Assembly (NCBI GenBank): GCA_947495425.1
Contig: CANLYR010000027.1
Coordinates: forward strand, 1 to 54,692
Origin: an uncultured Aquimarina sp.
Lineage (GTDB): Bacteria > Bacteroidota > Bacteroidia > Flavobacteriales > Flavobacteriaceae
Reading direction: 5' to 3'
DNA: 54,692 nt
Of the stretch, positions 46,366 to 54,692 are shown one piece after another. Every line of letters begins with the position of its first letter. Positions within the stretch are counted from its first letter, which is position 1. The translations under genes were made by a program, and so were the position numbers. The notes under the pieces were generated by a model. It saw nothing but the letters and a program-made list of their open reading frames with translations, did no database searches and had not been told where the DNA came from.

Positions 46366-48078
46366 ATGTATTTAGAAAATAAACATTTAAGAACACTATT
46401 TATAACAGCTTTTTTTATTTCAATTAGAATATTTGCTCAGCCAAACACGGTTCGGTCACCAAAAGATAGCCTAAAAATATTGTTTGATACCGCCTCAAAT
46501 TACGTCTTAAACGATCTTGATAAGGCCGAAAAAGATTTTAAAGAGTTGCTACAATTGGCGATTGATAACAATGATCATTTCTGGGAAGCGAAGTCTTTAT
46601 ATCAGCTTTCTTATATAAATAAATTAAAAGGAGGTGAGAATAGTTTTAAGGATGCTATAGTATATGGAAAACAAGCACTTGCAAATTTTAGAAGGTCTGG
46701 CGATTCTTTAGAAGTATTTAATACTTTAGTTCATATTAATGGCGTTTATGTTGTAAATGAAAGAATTGAAGAAGCACTAACATACTCATTGAAAGCTGAA
46801 AAATTGATACCAATACTTCAAAATAAAATATCTGCAAACGATAAGGGTAAATTCTATGGGAATTTGGCATTAGTATATTATGAATTGAACCTTTATCAAA
46901 AATCTATTAAATCCAATACTAAAGCATTGAAAAGCTTCGATAAAGCAAAAAATGATAGTGGTAAATTTTTGGTTTATAATAATTTGGGGAACATATATAA
47001 TAATTTGCATAATTCTGAAAAGAGTTTCGATTACTTTAAAAAAGCATATACTGGTTTCAAGAAACTTGGGGCGACAAGATATCTGGCCACTTGTGCAAGT
47101 AATTTGGGAGATGCTGCCATTATGCTGGATAGTATTAATCTTTCTAAAGAATATCTGGAAGAAGCCATAGAATTGGCAAACATCTATAAATATCCCAATG
47201 TGTCTGTTTCTGCTAATTTTTTTATGGCTAAGGCACTTTATGAAGAAAATAATCTGGATAGTGCTCACGATTTTTTGGACCAATCAATAAAAATTGCAGA
47301 TTCTATGGGACGGTTAGATCGAAAAGTTGATGCATTGATGCTAAGTCAGAAAATAGCGGAACGTAAAGGGAATTTGGAAGAAGCTTATACGTATACTCAA
47401 CAGATAGAGCGATTAAAAACTGTTATTGACAGTATAAATAACAAAAATCAAGCAGTCACTACATTAATAAATACAAAAAGGCCTTCTGAAGAGGAAAAAA
47501 TAAATTATACTTTAATTATACTAATTTTTGGCTTGGTCTCATTACTGGTTTTGATATCCTTTATGTTGTACAAAAAGAAACAAAACAAACTATCAATTGT
47601 AAATGACCAATTATTGGCTAATTTTAGAAAAGCAAGTAAAGAAAAAGATAAACTTTCGAGAAAGGTGGTTACACTAACAGCTCTTCATGTTCGCAGAGAA
47701 AAAAGCCTAAAGCAGATTAATCAAATTTTAGATGATATAAAAATAGAATCTTCAGATGCATCACCTTTAAAAGAAAACCTTCAACAAGCTAAACAAATAG
47801 TAAGAGGACAAATAAGTCTCGAAAAACGATGGGATATTTTTTTTAAACATTTTGAAGAAGTACATCCTTCATTTTTAGAAACCTTAAATAGCCAGTATGC
47901 CTTGTCTGCAACAGATATAAAAGTTTGCGCTTTTTTAAAAATGAATCTTTCAAATTATGAGATTAGTGAAATATTAGGGATTAATCAAAAATCAATTCAC
48001 GTATTATTACATCGCTTAAAGAAAAAACTAAATCTTCCTTCCGATATTACGATCAATCAATTTCTTTCTACAATTTAA
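46366..48078 (+). CDS. TPR-transmembrane-HTH regulator, copy 1
   Basis: 570-aa Bacteroidetes-type one-component regulator. The N-terminus has a signal-like hydrophobic segment (LFITAFFISIRIFAQ). TPR repeats (~30-355) include YQKSIKSNTKALKSF and SEKSFDYFKKAY. A membrane helix lies at about 380-402 (LIILIFGLVSLLVLISFMLY), then a cytoplasmic coiled coil (~410-470). A C-terminal LuxR/sigma-4-like HTH follows (LSATDIKVCAFLKMNLSNYE, ISEILGINQKSIHVLLHRLK). The TPRs would face the periplasm and the HTH the cytoplasm. It shares the whole architecture and the HTH motif with the protein at 50755-52620. The target is unknown; its position between the biosynthetic operon and the peptidase gene makes either a candidate. 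Confidence 0.85.
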   Translation: MYLENKHLRTLFITAFFISIRIFAQPNTVRSPKDSLKILFDTASNYVLNDLDKAEKDFKELLQLAIDNNDHFWEAKSLYQLSYINKLKGGENSFKDAIVYGKQALANFRRSGDSLEVFNTLVHINGVYVVNERIEEALTYSLKAEKLIPILQNKISANDKGKFYGNLALVYYELNLYQKSIKSNTKALKSFDKAKNDSGKFLVYNNLGNIYNNLHNSEKSFDYFKKAYTGFKKLGATRYLATCASNLGDAAIMLDSINLSKEYLEEAIELANIYKYPNVSVSANFFMAKALYEENNLDSAHDFLDQSIKIADSMGRLDRKVDALMLSQKIAERKGNLEEAYTYTQQIERLKTVIDSINNKNQAVTTLINTKRPSEEEKINYTLIILIFGLVSLLVLISFMLYKKKQNKLSIVNDQLLANFRKASKEKDKLSRKVVTLTALHVRREKSLKQINQILDDIKIESSDASPLKENLQQAKQIVRGQISLEKRWDIFFKHFEEVHPSFLETLNSQYALSATDIKVCAFLKMNLSNYEISEILGINQKSIHVLLHRLKKKLNLPSDITINQFLSTI

Positions 48079-48237
48079 ATTTATGAATACTCAAGTATTA
48101 AATTTTTAACAGTAAGGTTTTGAAAGATATCTGTAAGGTTTTGAAATGCCGTAGATTTTTTTTCTTAAAATCTTAAATTACACGTGTAAATATTTTGATA
48201 TACATTGTAATTAATTTAAAGAAATAATAATACCAGC

Positions 48238-49536
48238 GTGAAAATTTTTAAATGCGTATTAATCTTAATCATTTTCTTTCTACACAGTTGCGACAGAGAC
48301 GAAACTGAAGAGTTAATAGAGAGTAACGTAAAAGATGATGCCACAGAAGGAATTACTAAAAACATTTCAAAATGTCAAGTGACGGTCAAGAGTCTGGCTA
48401 GCCATACACAGGTAATTTATCACGTGAGCAAAAATTCTAATACAATACGAGTTAATGAACGATCTGACGGACAAACATTGACTATACGAACTAAATCAGG
48501 TGTGTGCAAAATTACAAAACCTTTCGATGAATTGATTATTTATGGAGGTAAAGGGGTGTATTCAATCATTATAAACCCTAGTGTTAAAACTCCTACTATG
48601 GTTTACCCTGGTGATGGTAGAGATTTTTTAAGAAATGCAAGTGATGCACCAGTTATATTCATGACTTTGGGTGATAAAAAAGATAAGGTAATTGGTAATA
48701 AGATGAATACCAGATTTTGGATGGATCCTGAAGACACGCACAATGCATCCCCAACCGAGATCAATCAAGGTAAATTACATATCGTAAATTCTTTTGAAAA
48801 TTCGAACAAGATATTAGATGGGTAAGATATAGAAGATCCATATCGATATAATCTTTATGCAGATAATGAAGTGCCTTGGGATTACATACCAATGTCTGAG
48901 ACAAGTCTATGGGGTGTTGATAAGCCTAGTCCTTATGATGTACAACAGGGATATCTACAAACATGTAATTTTACGAGCAGGTGGGCAGCTCTAGCCAGTC
49001 AAGATCCAGATAAGGTAAGAGAATTGGCTGTTGAGCTGGGAGACAATACTTATGCAGTGCAAATTCGTAATAATCGATACGTCCGTGTTGATAGGGATAT
49101 CGTCCCTTTTAATTTATCACGTCCTAGCCCTACAGGTAAATCTTGGTTTGTTCTTTTGGAGAAAGCATACAGTGACTACGATCCTCCATTGGCTCCATAT
49201 GATCCATCTCAGCTAATTTCTCGTATATATCCAGCAGAATATAATGCTGTGGAGTATCTTGAGGCTATAGAAAAATTCAAAGATCAAGGTTATACTTTAG
49301 AAACTTTGTCCTTGTATACAAGTGAAAATCTAGATATTGGAGTCTCTAGATCACATGTGCACACCATCTTAGGTGTTGAAGATAACAAAATAATTTTACG
49401 AAACCCATACGGGGATATATACGATTGCGTACGCAAACGAGTTCATAATCCAAATAATGGTAAAGTAGCACTTTCTTTCGATCAATTTAAGGAATATTTT
49501 CCTTGGATTGTTGTGGGCAAGGTTATTTGGCAATAA
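48238..49536 (+). pseudogene. Calpain-family (C2) peptidase lipoprotein split by an in-frame stop
   Basis: A GTG at 48238 starts a lipoprotein (ILIIFFLHSCDRDE). The frame meets TAA at 48823-48825 (after KILDG), then continues in the same frame (DIEDPYRYNLYADNEVPWDY) to TAA at 49536. The second part has the C2 triad in order: Cys243 in GYLQTCNFTSRWAALAS (usual GxCWF is changed to TCNF), His373 in SRSHVHTILGVE, Asn389 in LRNPYGD. The first part is a pre-domain without known motifs. Either this is a damaged gene, or two proteins are made, the second from GTG at 48871 without a signal peptide. If intact it would be a surface or periplasmic cysteine protease. Confidence 0.7.
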
Positions 49537-49744
49537 ATTGAATCTTAGATTTTGCAACGGATTTTTGTTATTATTAAAGAATTGTTTAACTATTAATTTA
49601 ATAGGAGATTACAAATTAAATCAAACCACATGATAGATATTAAAAAAGTTGCGGGATGATGTCTAATTCGATAACCTTCAAATGTTATCAATTTACCACA
49701 AATTCTCAGAATGCCATCGGATTCGATTTTATTATAAAAAAAAT

Positions 49745-50158
49745 ATGTTTTTAACAATAAGCTATCTAAGTAATGCATCTTATCAATTAACTGATGAGGA
49801 TATTGATGCACTTATGATCAACACTAAAGATTTTAATGACGCTAACAATATTAGTGGCATACTCATATATTCGGATCTTACATTTTTTCAAGTATTAGAA
49901 GGTGAAAATAATATAATTGTGTCTCTTTTTGAGAAGATAAAGCAAGATTACAGGCACTACAACATCTTGAAAATTTTAGAGATAAAATCGAATAAGAGAA
50001 GATTTAATAGATATTACACCAATTTTATAACACATCATAATAAGAGTGCTACTAAAGAGCTCACGAAGCTCCTTGAGAATACTAATGAATATATGTTGGA
50101 TCATAAATTACACAGCTTAGTGGTTTATCAATCCAGAGCCTTAATGAATTTATATTAA
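49745..50158 (+). CDS. BLUF-domain blue-light sensor
   Basis: 137 aa from the ATG at 49745 (frame open from 49682, but that stretch is not BLUF-like). Residues 1-95 match BLUF flavin-binding proteins: Tyr7 in TISYLSNAS, an Asn near residue 31-35 (FNDANNISGILIY), Gln49 in FFQVLEGE, and the KQDYRHYNI segment. Tyr, Asn and Gln are the residues that run the flavin photocycle, so the sensor should be functional. There is only a ~40-residue C-terminal extension and no enzyme domain, so output must be by protein interaction. It stands alone, 208 bp after the split peptidase gene. Confidence 0.87.
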   Translation: MFLTISYLSNASYQLTDEDIDALMINTKDFNDANNISGILIYSDLTFFQVLEGENNIIVSLFEKIKQDYRHYNILKILEIKSNKRRFNRYYTNFITHHNKSATKELTKLLENTNEYMLDHKLHSLVVYQSRALMNLY

Positions 50159-50754
50159 ACCTTAGGTGCATCTAAAGGATTTTAGGTTTAATTCATTACA
50201 TGCTTACATCCAAAATTAATGATGAATTGAATAAGCATTATTATTTTAGATAATTTACGATTTTTGAACCTCTCAAAAGACTCAGTATAACTTATAATAA
50301 CAAGCTTATTATGAAGTAATATGTATATCAATAAGTTTCTTACCTCTCGATTTGGGTTTTAGTATTAGATCCTAATAATTGATTTTAGATCTGATCCATT
50401 AAAAACTCAAGTATTTTGATTTCCTTTTTATATTAGTTATACCAATGAATTACAAGATAGGGATCACAATTTCCTTTCTTTAAGCAGCATTCTTTAGCGC
50501 TAAGCTGTTTTATTGGCTGGGGTACCGTTTTTGTAACTATCAAGCATAAAACATTTTTTTATTTATAAAAGTTAGTGATAATTTAAGAATATATTAACAT
50601 TTTTTCTTAAATTTAGGAAAATCGATAAGAATTTTAAAAATAAGTATTTTTTAGTTTTTCAAATTACTTTTTTAACGTACTAAAAATTCCTATCTACGTA
50701 GGTATAAATAGTGATTAAAAACTATAAAAGTCAGCTGCCCTAACTTCTATAATT
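50159..50754. other. Intergenic region before the second TPR regulator
   Basis: 596 bp, AT-rich, no gene supported. An imperfect hairpin, AAGCAGCATTCTTTAGCGCTAAGCTG-like, lies around 50481-50507 and may be a terminator, but it is weak. Confidence 0.4.
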
Positions 50755-52620
50755 ATGAGTAAACCGATAATTAATGCAAAAATTGCTTGTTTTCTATCTT
50801 TTATTTTCTTTAATATTAGTCATACCGTATCTGCTGAATTAAATTGTAAGGCTCTTTATAAAAAAATTGAAATCTATAAGCCCACCTGTAAAATAAATTT
50901 TCTTCATAAATTGAAGAGTCTAAGCAAAACAGATTTTCAGAAAAAACGCATCCAAAAAGATGATAGTCTGTATTTTAAAAAGCTTCGTGATTCTTTTGCT
51001 AAGTATTTAAATCAGGATCTTAAAAAGGCCCTGATTTATGCTAAAAAGGCTATAAAGCTGGCAGAAGATTTAGATGTTAACGAGTTTAAAGGTATAGCGT
51101 ATGGAAATTATGCGGTAGCCTTACGGTGTACAGATTATCATGATAGTACAGAAGTAGCCAGAATGTATTATGAAAAATCTAAAGAGATAGCTATTGCCTT
51201 AAACGATTCTACTGGTATAATTAGTATTAATAATGATATTTTCCAGTTATATAGATCGAGAAAACTTTTCTCAGAAGCACTTCAAGAAGGCCTAGAGAAT
51301 TTGAAAATCTCGAGATCATTTTTAAAAAAAAGAAGAGATTCTATAAACTTTGCTATTGCTTACGGAAATTTGGGAGTAATTTACAAAGATTTAAAGTTGT
51401 GGGATTCTGCAGCTGTAAATTTTAAAAAAAGTGCAATTTTGTTTAAATCCGCAAAAAATGATTTACAATACGTTGTAAAACTTTACGAAGGACAAGTTTA
51501 TAGTGAACAAGGTAATCATGAACTTGCCATTCTTAGATATAAAGAAATTGAAAAAGAATTGAGTCAAGTAGATAATATGAGGGTATATTTATCACAAGTT
51601 AATCAACGTTTTTCGATTAGCTATGAAGCTCTAGAACTACCTGAAACCGCTATTTTTTATTTAAAAAAAGCATTAGTACTATCTGAGAAAGATAGTTTAA
51701 GGTCTGGAATCGGCTTGCACTTAGGTTTGGCAAGAAATTATTTGAAAGTGAATAAATTAGATAGCTCAAGAATATACTTCAATAAGGTTGTAAATAATTA
51801 TAAAAAAAACAAGAATCTAGAGACACTAATAGAAATTAACGAGATAAAAATTACTATCCATGAAAAAGAAAAGGATTCAATTTCAGCATTAAAGGCGTAT
51901 AGAAAGGTTATAGAGTTGAAAGATAGTCTTGCAAAAGTTAAAAACATCCCAGATGTAACAAAAGTTTTACTCTCTGATAAGGAGAATCAATTTAAGATTA
52001 CTAAATCAAATGTTTCTAGAACTATACAAGAAAAAGACAATATGCTTACTGCAATTATTATTTTCGTTATCGTTATTGGCTTGGTAATATACGGTCTATT
52101 ACAGAAATACTCTTCGAAAATAAAATTATTATATACAAGAGAGATTGATTTGGGTACCACAGTTAAAGAGTTGAAGGAAGAAAAAGACTACCTAGCCAGA
52201 AAAGTTACAACTTCTGATGTAAAATTAGCTATTAAACGGGATCTTCTTGATGAAATTAATTCGGAACTAGAAATTATAAAAGAGAAGAATATTCCGAAGA
52301 GTGTCAAAAAGAGTATCTTAAATACACAAGGACAGATAAATTATAATGTAAAGCTCGAAAAAAACTGGCAAAACTTTTTTAATCATTTTGAAAAAGTTCA
52401 TCCTTACTACATTTCTCAGTTAAAAGAAAAATTTAACTTATCTTCAAATGAGCTCAGGCTATGCGCATTCTTAAAAATGAATATGTCTAAGAATGAAATT
52501 AGTCAGATTCTCAATATTACCAATGGTGCCGTCTATACTATGTTGCATAGGCTAAAAAAGAAATTAAATCTACCTAAAGACAAGAGTGTATTTGATTTTC
52601 TTCATTCTGAAGAGTGGTAA
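50755..52620 (+). CDS. TPR-transmembrane-HTH regulator, copy 2
   Basis: 621 aa, same layout as the protein at 46366-48078: signal segment (ACFLSFIFFNISHTVSA), TPR repeats (~85-400), membrane helix (~430-450, AIIIFVIVIGLVIYGLL), coiled coil, and C-terminal HTH (~555-621: LSSNELRLCAFLKMNMSKNE, ISQILNITNGAVYTMLHRLK). The shared phrase CAFLKMN and the HFEKVHP/HFEEVHP block before the HTH show recent common ancestry, while the TPR parts have diverged, as expected if they sense different partners. It precedes a lipoprotein gene by 261 bp. Confidence 0.85.
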   Translation: MSKPIINAKIACFLSFIFFNISHTVSAELNCKALYKKIEIYKPTCKINFLHKLKSLSKTDFQKKRIQKDDSLYFKKLRDSFAKYLNQDLKKALIYAKKAIKLAEDLDVNEFKGIAYGNYAVALRCTDYHDSTEVARMYYEKSKEIAIALNDSTGIISINNDIFQLYRSRKLFSEALQEGLENLKISRSFLKKRRDSINFAIAYGNLGVIYKDLKLWDSAAVNFKKSAILFKSAKNDLQYVVKLYEGQVYSEQGNHELAILRYKEIEKELSQVDNMRVYLSQVNQRFSISYEALELPETAIFYLKKALVLSEKDSLRSGIGLHLGLARNYLKVNKLDSSRIYFNKVVNNYKKNKNLETLIEINEIKITIHEKEKDSISALKAYRKVIELKDSLAKVKNIPDVTKVLLSDKENQFKITKSNVSRTIQEKDNMLTAIIIFVIVIGLVIYGLLQKYSSKIKLLYTREIDLGTTVKELKEEKDYLARKVTTSDVKLAIKRDLLDEINSELEIIKEKNIPKSVKKSILNTQGQINYNVKLEKNWQNFFNHFEKVHPYYISQLKEKFNLSSNELRLCAFLKMNMSKNEISQILNITNGAVYTMLHRLKKKLNLPKDKSVFDFLHSEEW

Positions 52621-52881
52621 CATTTTGAAGATTAAATAGTAATATCTTTTATATGGTTCATGACTAAGCCGGCATTCGATGTAGCAGTTGCTTGGATGCT
52701 TACTTTGTAAATGGGAAAGTAAGATCAACTTAAATGCTAAAAATTAAAAAAAGCTTTCATTTTACCACAAAACTAGGTCAATTCTTCACATTAATTGCAA
52801 TTCATAACAAATCTAGACGAGCAAATTAACTTTCTTCTCATATTTGATGGTTGTTAATAATCTTAATTTAAAATATCTATT

Positions 52882-53742
52882 ATGAAACGTTACACCTTTT
52901 TAAAGATTTCAAATTTTTTAACAAAAATCCTTTTTTTTCTTTGTCTAAAAATTATGTTCGTTTCCTGTGAAAGGGAACAAACCATTCAAGAAACCAGCGA
53001 AAAACCAAATTCTGAAATTTTCGCTAAAGTGAATTGCAATAACGATTTCAACCCAGATTCTGGTCAAGAATTTTTTAATACAGACCATTTAAATTGTACT
53101 CGACCATTCAATGGTTCGGATGAAATTGAGTACGCCTCTTTTATGAGATACCGGAATGATTTACAAGGATATTCTTATGCCAGTATTTGTCATGGTTTGG
53201 ATGGAGTTCGTTTCAAAAAAGATGATAAGGGTGATAGTGGTCGAAGAGAAAGTTGGTATTATGGAGCCAAATTGCGTGGAACCTTGGAAAGCTGTTCGCC
53301 GGCATTTACATTGCCTATTGCAGATGATTTTAACGATAGGCCTAGTGATGACGAGTTAGAAGATCTTAATTTGGGTAAGTTATATGTTTTTAGGCATGTT
53401 GATAGATCTCAATTGATTATCACATCTGTAAAACTTACGGGAGAAAATCCCTCAGGAGAAATGAATTATTTATTCGACAATCCCAATGTATGGAAACCTA
53501 TTAGTTTAGGTACCTATAAAGAAAAAGGACTAAAAACTCTAGCTTGGCGCAATGAAAGAGGTAAAACAGATTTGTATATTCATTTAGATAAAGTTGAAGG
53601 CTCCTTGCCTTTGTATAGATTTAGAAACGATTGTAATAATGGTAAATATTTACATACGCTAGATTCAAACGAAGTATCATATCTGAGAGAAGAAGAGACG
53701 TGCTGGGTTGAAGAAGGTTTATTAGGATATGCATTTCCTTAG
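52882..53742 (+). CDS. Secreted lipoprotein with DUF5648-like C-terminus
   Basis: 286 aa. The long N-terminal hydrophobic region ends in MFVSCEREQ, giving a lipoprotein Cys at residue 30. The mature part has several cysteines (CNNDF, LNCTRPFNG, SICHGLDG, ESCSPAF). The last ~45 residues (LPLYRFRNDCNNGKYLHTLD, SNEVSYLREEETCWVEEG, LLGYAFP) resemble the DUF5648 repeat (PLYRFY...HFYT...E...L...W.EG.AGYA), which is linked to extracellular binding in other bacteria. The middle is unrecognised. It may be controlled by the TPR-HTH protein upstream, on position only. Confidence 0.65.
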   Translation: MKRYTFLKISNFLTKILFFLCLKIMFVSCEREQTIQETSEKPNSEIFAKVNCNNDFNPDSGQEFFNTDHLNCTRPFNGSDEIEYASFMRYRNDLQGYSYASICHGLDGVRFKKDDKGDSGRRESWYYGAKLRGTLESCSPAFTLPIADDFNDRPSDDELEDLNLGKLYVFRHVDRSQLIITSVKLTGENPSGEMNYLFDNPNVWKPISLGTYKEKGLKTLAWRNERGKTDLYIHLDKVEGSLPLYRFRNDCNNGKYLHTLDSNEVSYLREEETCWVEEGLLGYAFP

Positions 53743-53911
53743 ATGATGAATTTATAAATTAAATCATTGTACACTCATCACTAAATTTCCAAAGAAGTCA
53801 TCTTGATTTTTTGAAAATTATAAAGGGTTACGGATATCTATGTTTCAAAATTTAAAACCGTAGCCCTATACTTAGAACTTGTTAACGATATGGCGGAATT
53901 GAAATCGTCCT

Positions 53912-54390
53912 ATGTTTACCAACTGGATAGAACAGAATTTGCTAAAAGCGAGCCTTGAAGATGTTGTAGACTACAATCTTTATAAGCTTAAGACCGGTAT
54001 TAATTGGTATTTAAAGTATGTGGATGCTCTCTTTAGTGGTTATGACCTCACTATAATACAGTTTTTTGTCATTGTAGCAAGTGGTGCAAACAGGATACTC
54101 GGAAGTCCTTTAGTTTCTCTTTATTGTTTAGAAATAAAGATTTATTAAATTTGTCGAGTTCAGGTATTTATGATAGTAATAATTAGGTTTACGAGACGGT
54201 AAGGTCATCGTCTGATAAAAAGGAAGGAAAAATCAAAAATCAAAAGACTATCAATATTCTTTATTTTGACGGTAAACGAAGAATTTCTCCAGCAAGGTCA
54301 GAACTTGGTTTTTAACAACTGTTAAGATCTCCACAAAAAGAGATACAGTTTGAAGACGCAGTTGCTATGAATGAATCTCTAGTAGTTGCT
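53912..54390 (+). pseudogene. IS5-like DDE transposase remnant
   Basis: The open part (53912-54148) contains WIEQNLLKASLEDVVDYNL, then YKLKTGINWYLKYVDALFSG, recognisable as the N-terminal domain of IS5-type transposases (usual YKLKTGxQW). After shifts and a stop, weak similarity continues: NKDLLNLSS, then KIKNQKTINILYFDGKRRIS at about 54220-54285 (compare GRKKxKTTNALYLTDxxG in relatives) and IQFEDAVAMNESLVV near 54340. No catalytic triad survives in one frame. Clearly a decayed element. Confidence 0.55.
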
Positions 54391-54563
54391 ATTGCATATT
54401 TTTTATCAATGTTAATGCTAGATTTAATTCATATAGTTTTAGAACAACTTTTTATACTTAAGACATAATGCTCAGTGTTTCACAAAACTGACGCAAAATT
54501 ACCGCTATAACTAATCATCTTCTGAGATTAACTGCTTTATAGATAAAAATGGCTATTTCGGAG

Positions 54564-54603
54564 TGACCGTGCCACCGATTTCGGTCAAATGGTGCCACTT
54601 TGA
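54564..54603. mobile_element. Possible IS21-family terminal sequence
   Basis: TGACCGTGCCACCGATTTCG followed by GTCAAATGGTGCCACTTTGA, with GTGCCAC twice, resembles the terminal repeats of IS21-type elements in Bacteroidetes. No istA/istB gene is seen before the window ends 89 bp later, so it may be an isolated end or the start of an element outside the window. Confidence 0.35.
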
Positions 54604-54692
54604 GAGATCCTACAATTATAGTTAATTTTTATTAGTATTGCTTTTTTAATTTTCCTTTTCTTAGTGATTCCCCGACAAGATTGATTCTATGA

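Overview
The window looks like a chromosomal segment of a marine Flavobacteriia (Flavobacteriaceae, possibly Aquimarina-like). The DNA is AT-rich. One promoter fits the Bacteroidetes TAnnTTTG pattern, a secreted nuclease ends in a type IX secretion sorting domain, lipoproteins have S-C lipoboxes, and two TPR-membrane-HTH regulators are of a type common in this phylum. The genus is an inference.

Left arm (1-16.2 kb), mostly housekeeping: pheT, a small secreted protein, a TlpA-like lipoprotein, the pta-ackA acetate operon with a perfect bidirectional terminator, two tandem Cys-rich peptides with bacteriocin-like leaders, a multidomain secreted endonuclease I, a DUF1801 protein, a GH92 mannosidase lipoprotein, and an overlapping merC-folE pair behind two palindromic operator-like sites.

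Accessory zone 1 (16.4-20.3 kb): three minus-strand gene blocks (Crp/Fnr + AhpD-like + DUF1330; an unknown lipoprotein; a DUF3592 protein) are separated by long imperfect palindromic elements. Two of these elements are near-copies of about 190 bp. The layout resembles mobile gene cassettes.

Accessory zone 2 (20.4-26.4 kb): a degenerate tRNA overlapped by a GIY-YIG nuclease remnant, an intact tRNA-Arg(TCT), a tRNA 3' fragment that may be an attachment scar, and a decaying prophage or integrative element. That element has an S24-like repressor without its catalytic residues, a Cro-like protein, and a VirE-type primase/helicase gene broken by an amber codon and a frameshift. It is followed by 1.7 kb without genes that holds a 15-unit, 26-bp-period tandem array with a 74-bp higher-order period, flanked by a direct repeat.

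Biosynthetic locus (26.7-45.9 kb): a hotdog dehydratase, an IS982 remnant, a free-standing ACP, a KS-AT-KR-ACP polyketide synthase, a TubC-dock/C/FkbH/ACP protein, a C/FkbH/ACP/TE protein with an FkbM methyltransferase nested inside the FkbH unit, a fatty acyl-AMP ligase and an Sfp-type phosphopantetheinyl transferase. I find no NRPS adenylation domain. The logic suggests fatty acid activation, one ketide extension with reduction to a 3-hydroxyacyl chain, then two condensation steps onto FkbH-loaded glyceryl units (one probably O-methylated) and thioesterase release. The expected product is an acylated oligo-glycerate ester. This is the most interesting system here.

Right arm (46-54.7 kb): two TPR-TM-HTH regulators bracket a calpain-like lipoprotein gene split by an in-frame stop and a BLUF blue-light sensor. 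A lipoprotein with a DUF5648-like tail and two insertion-sequence remnants follow.
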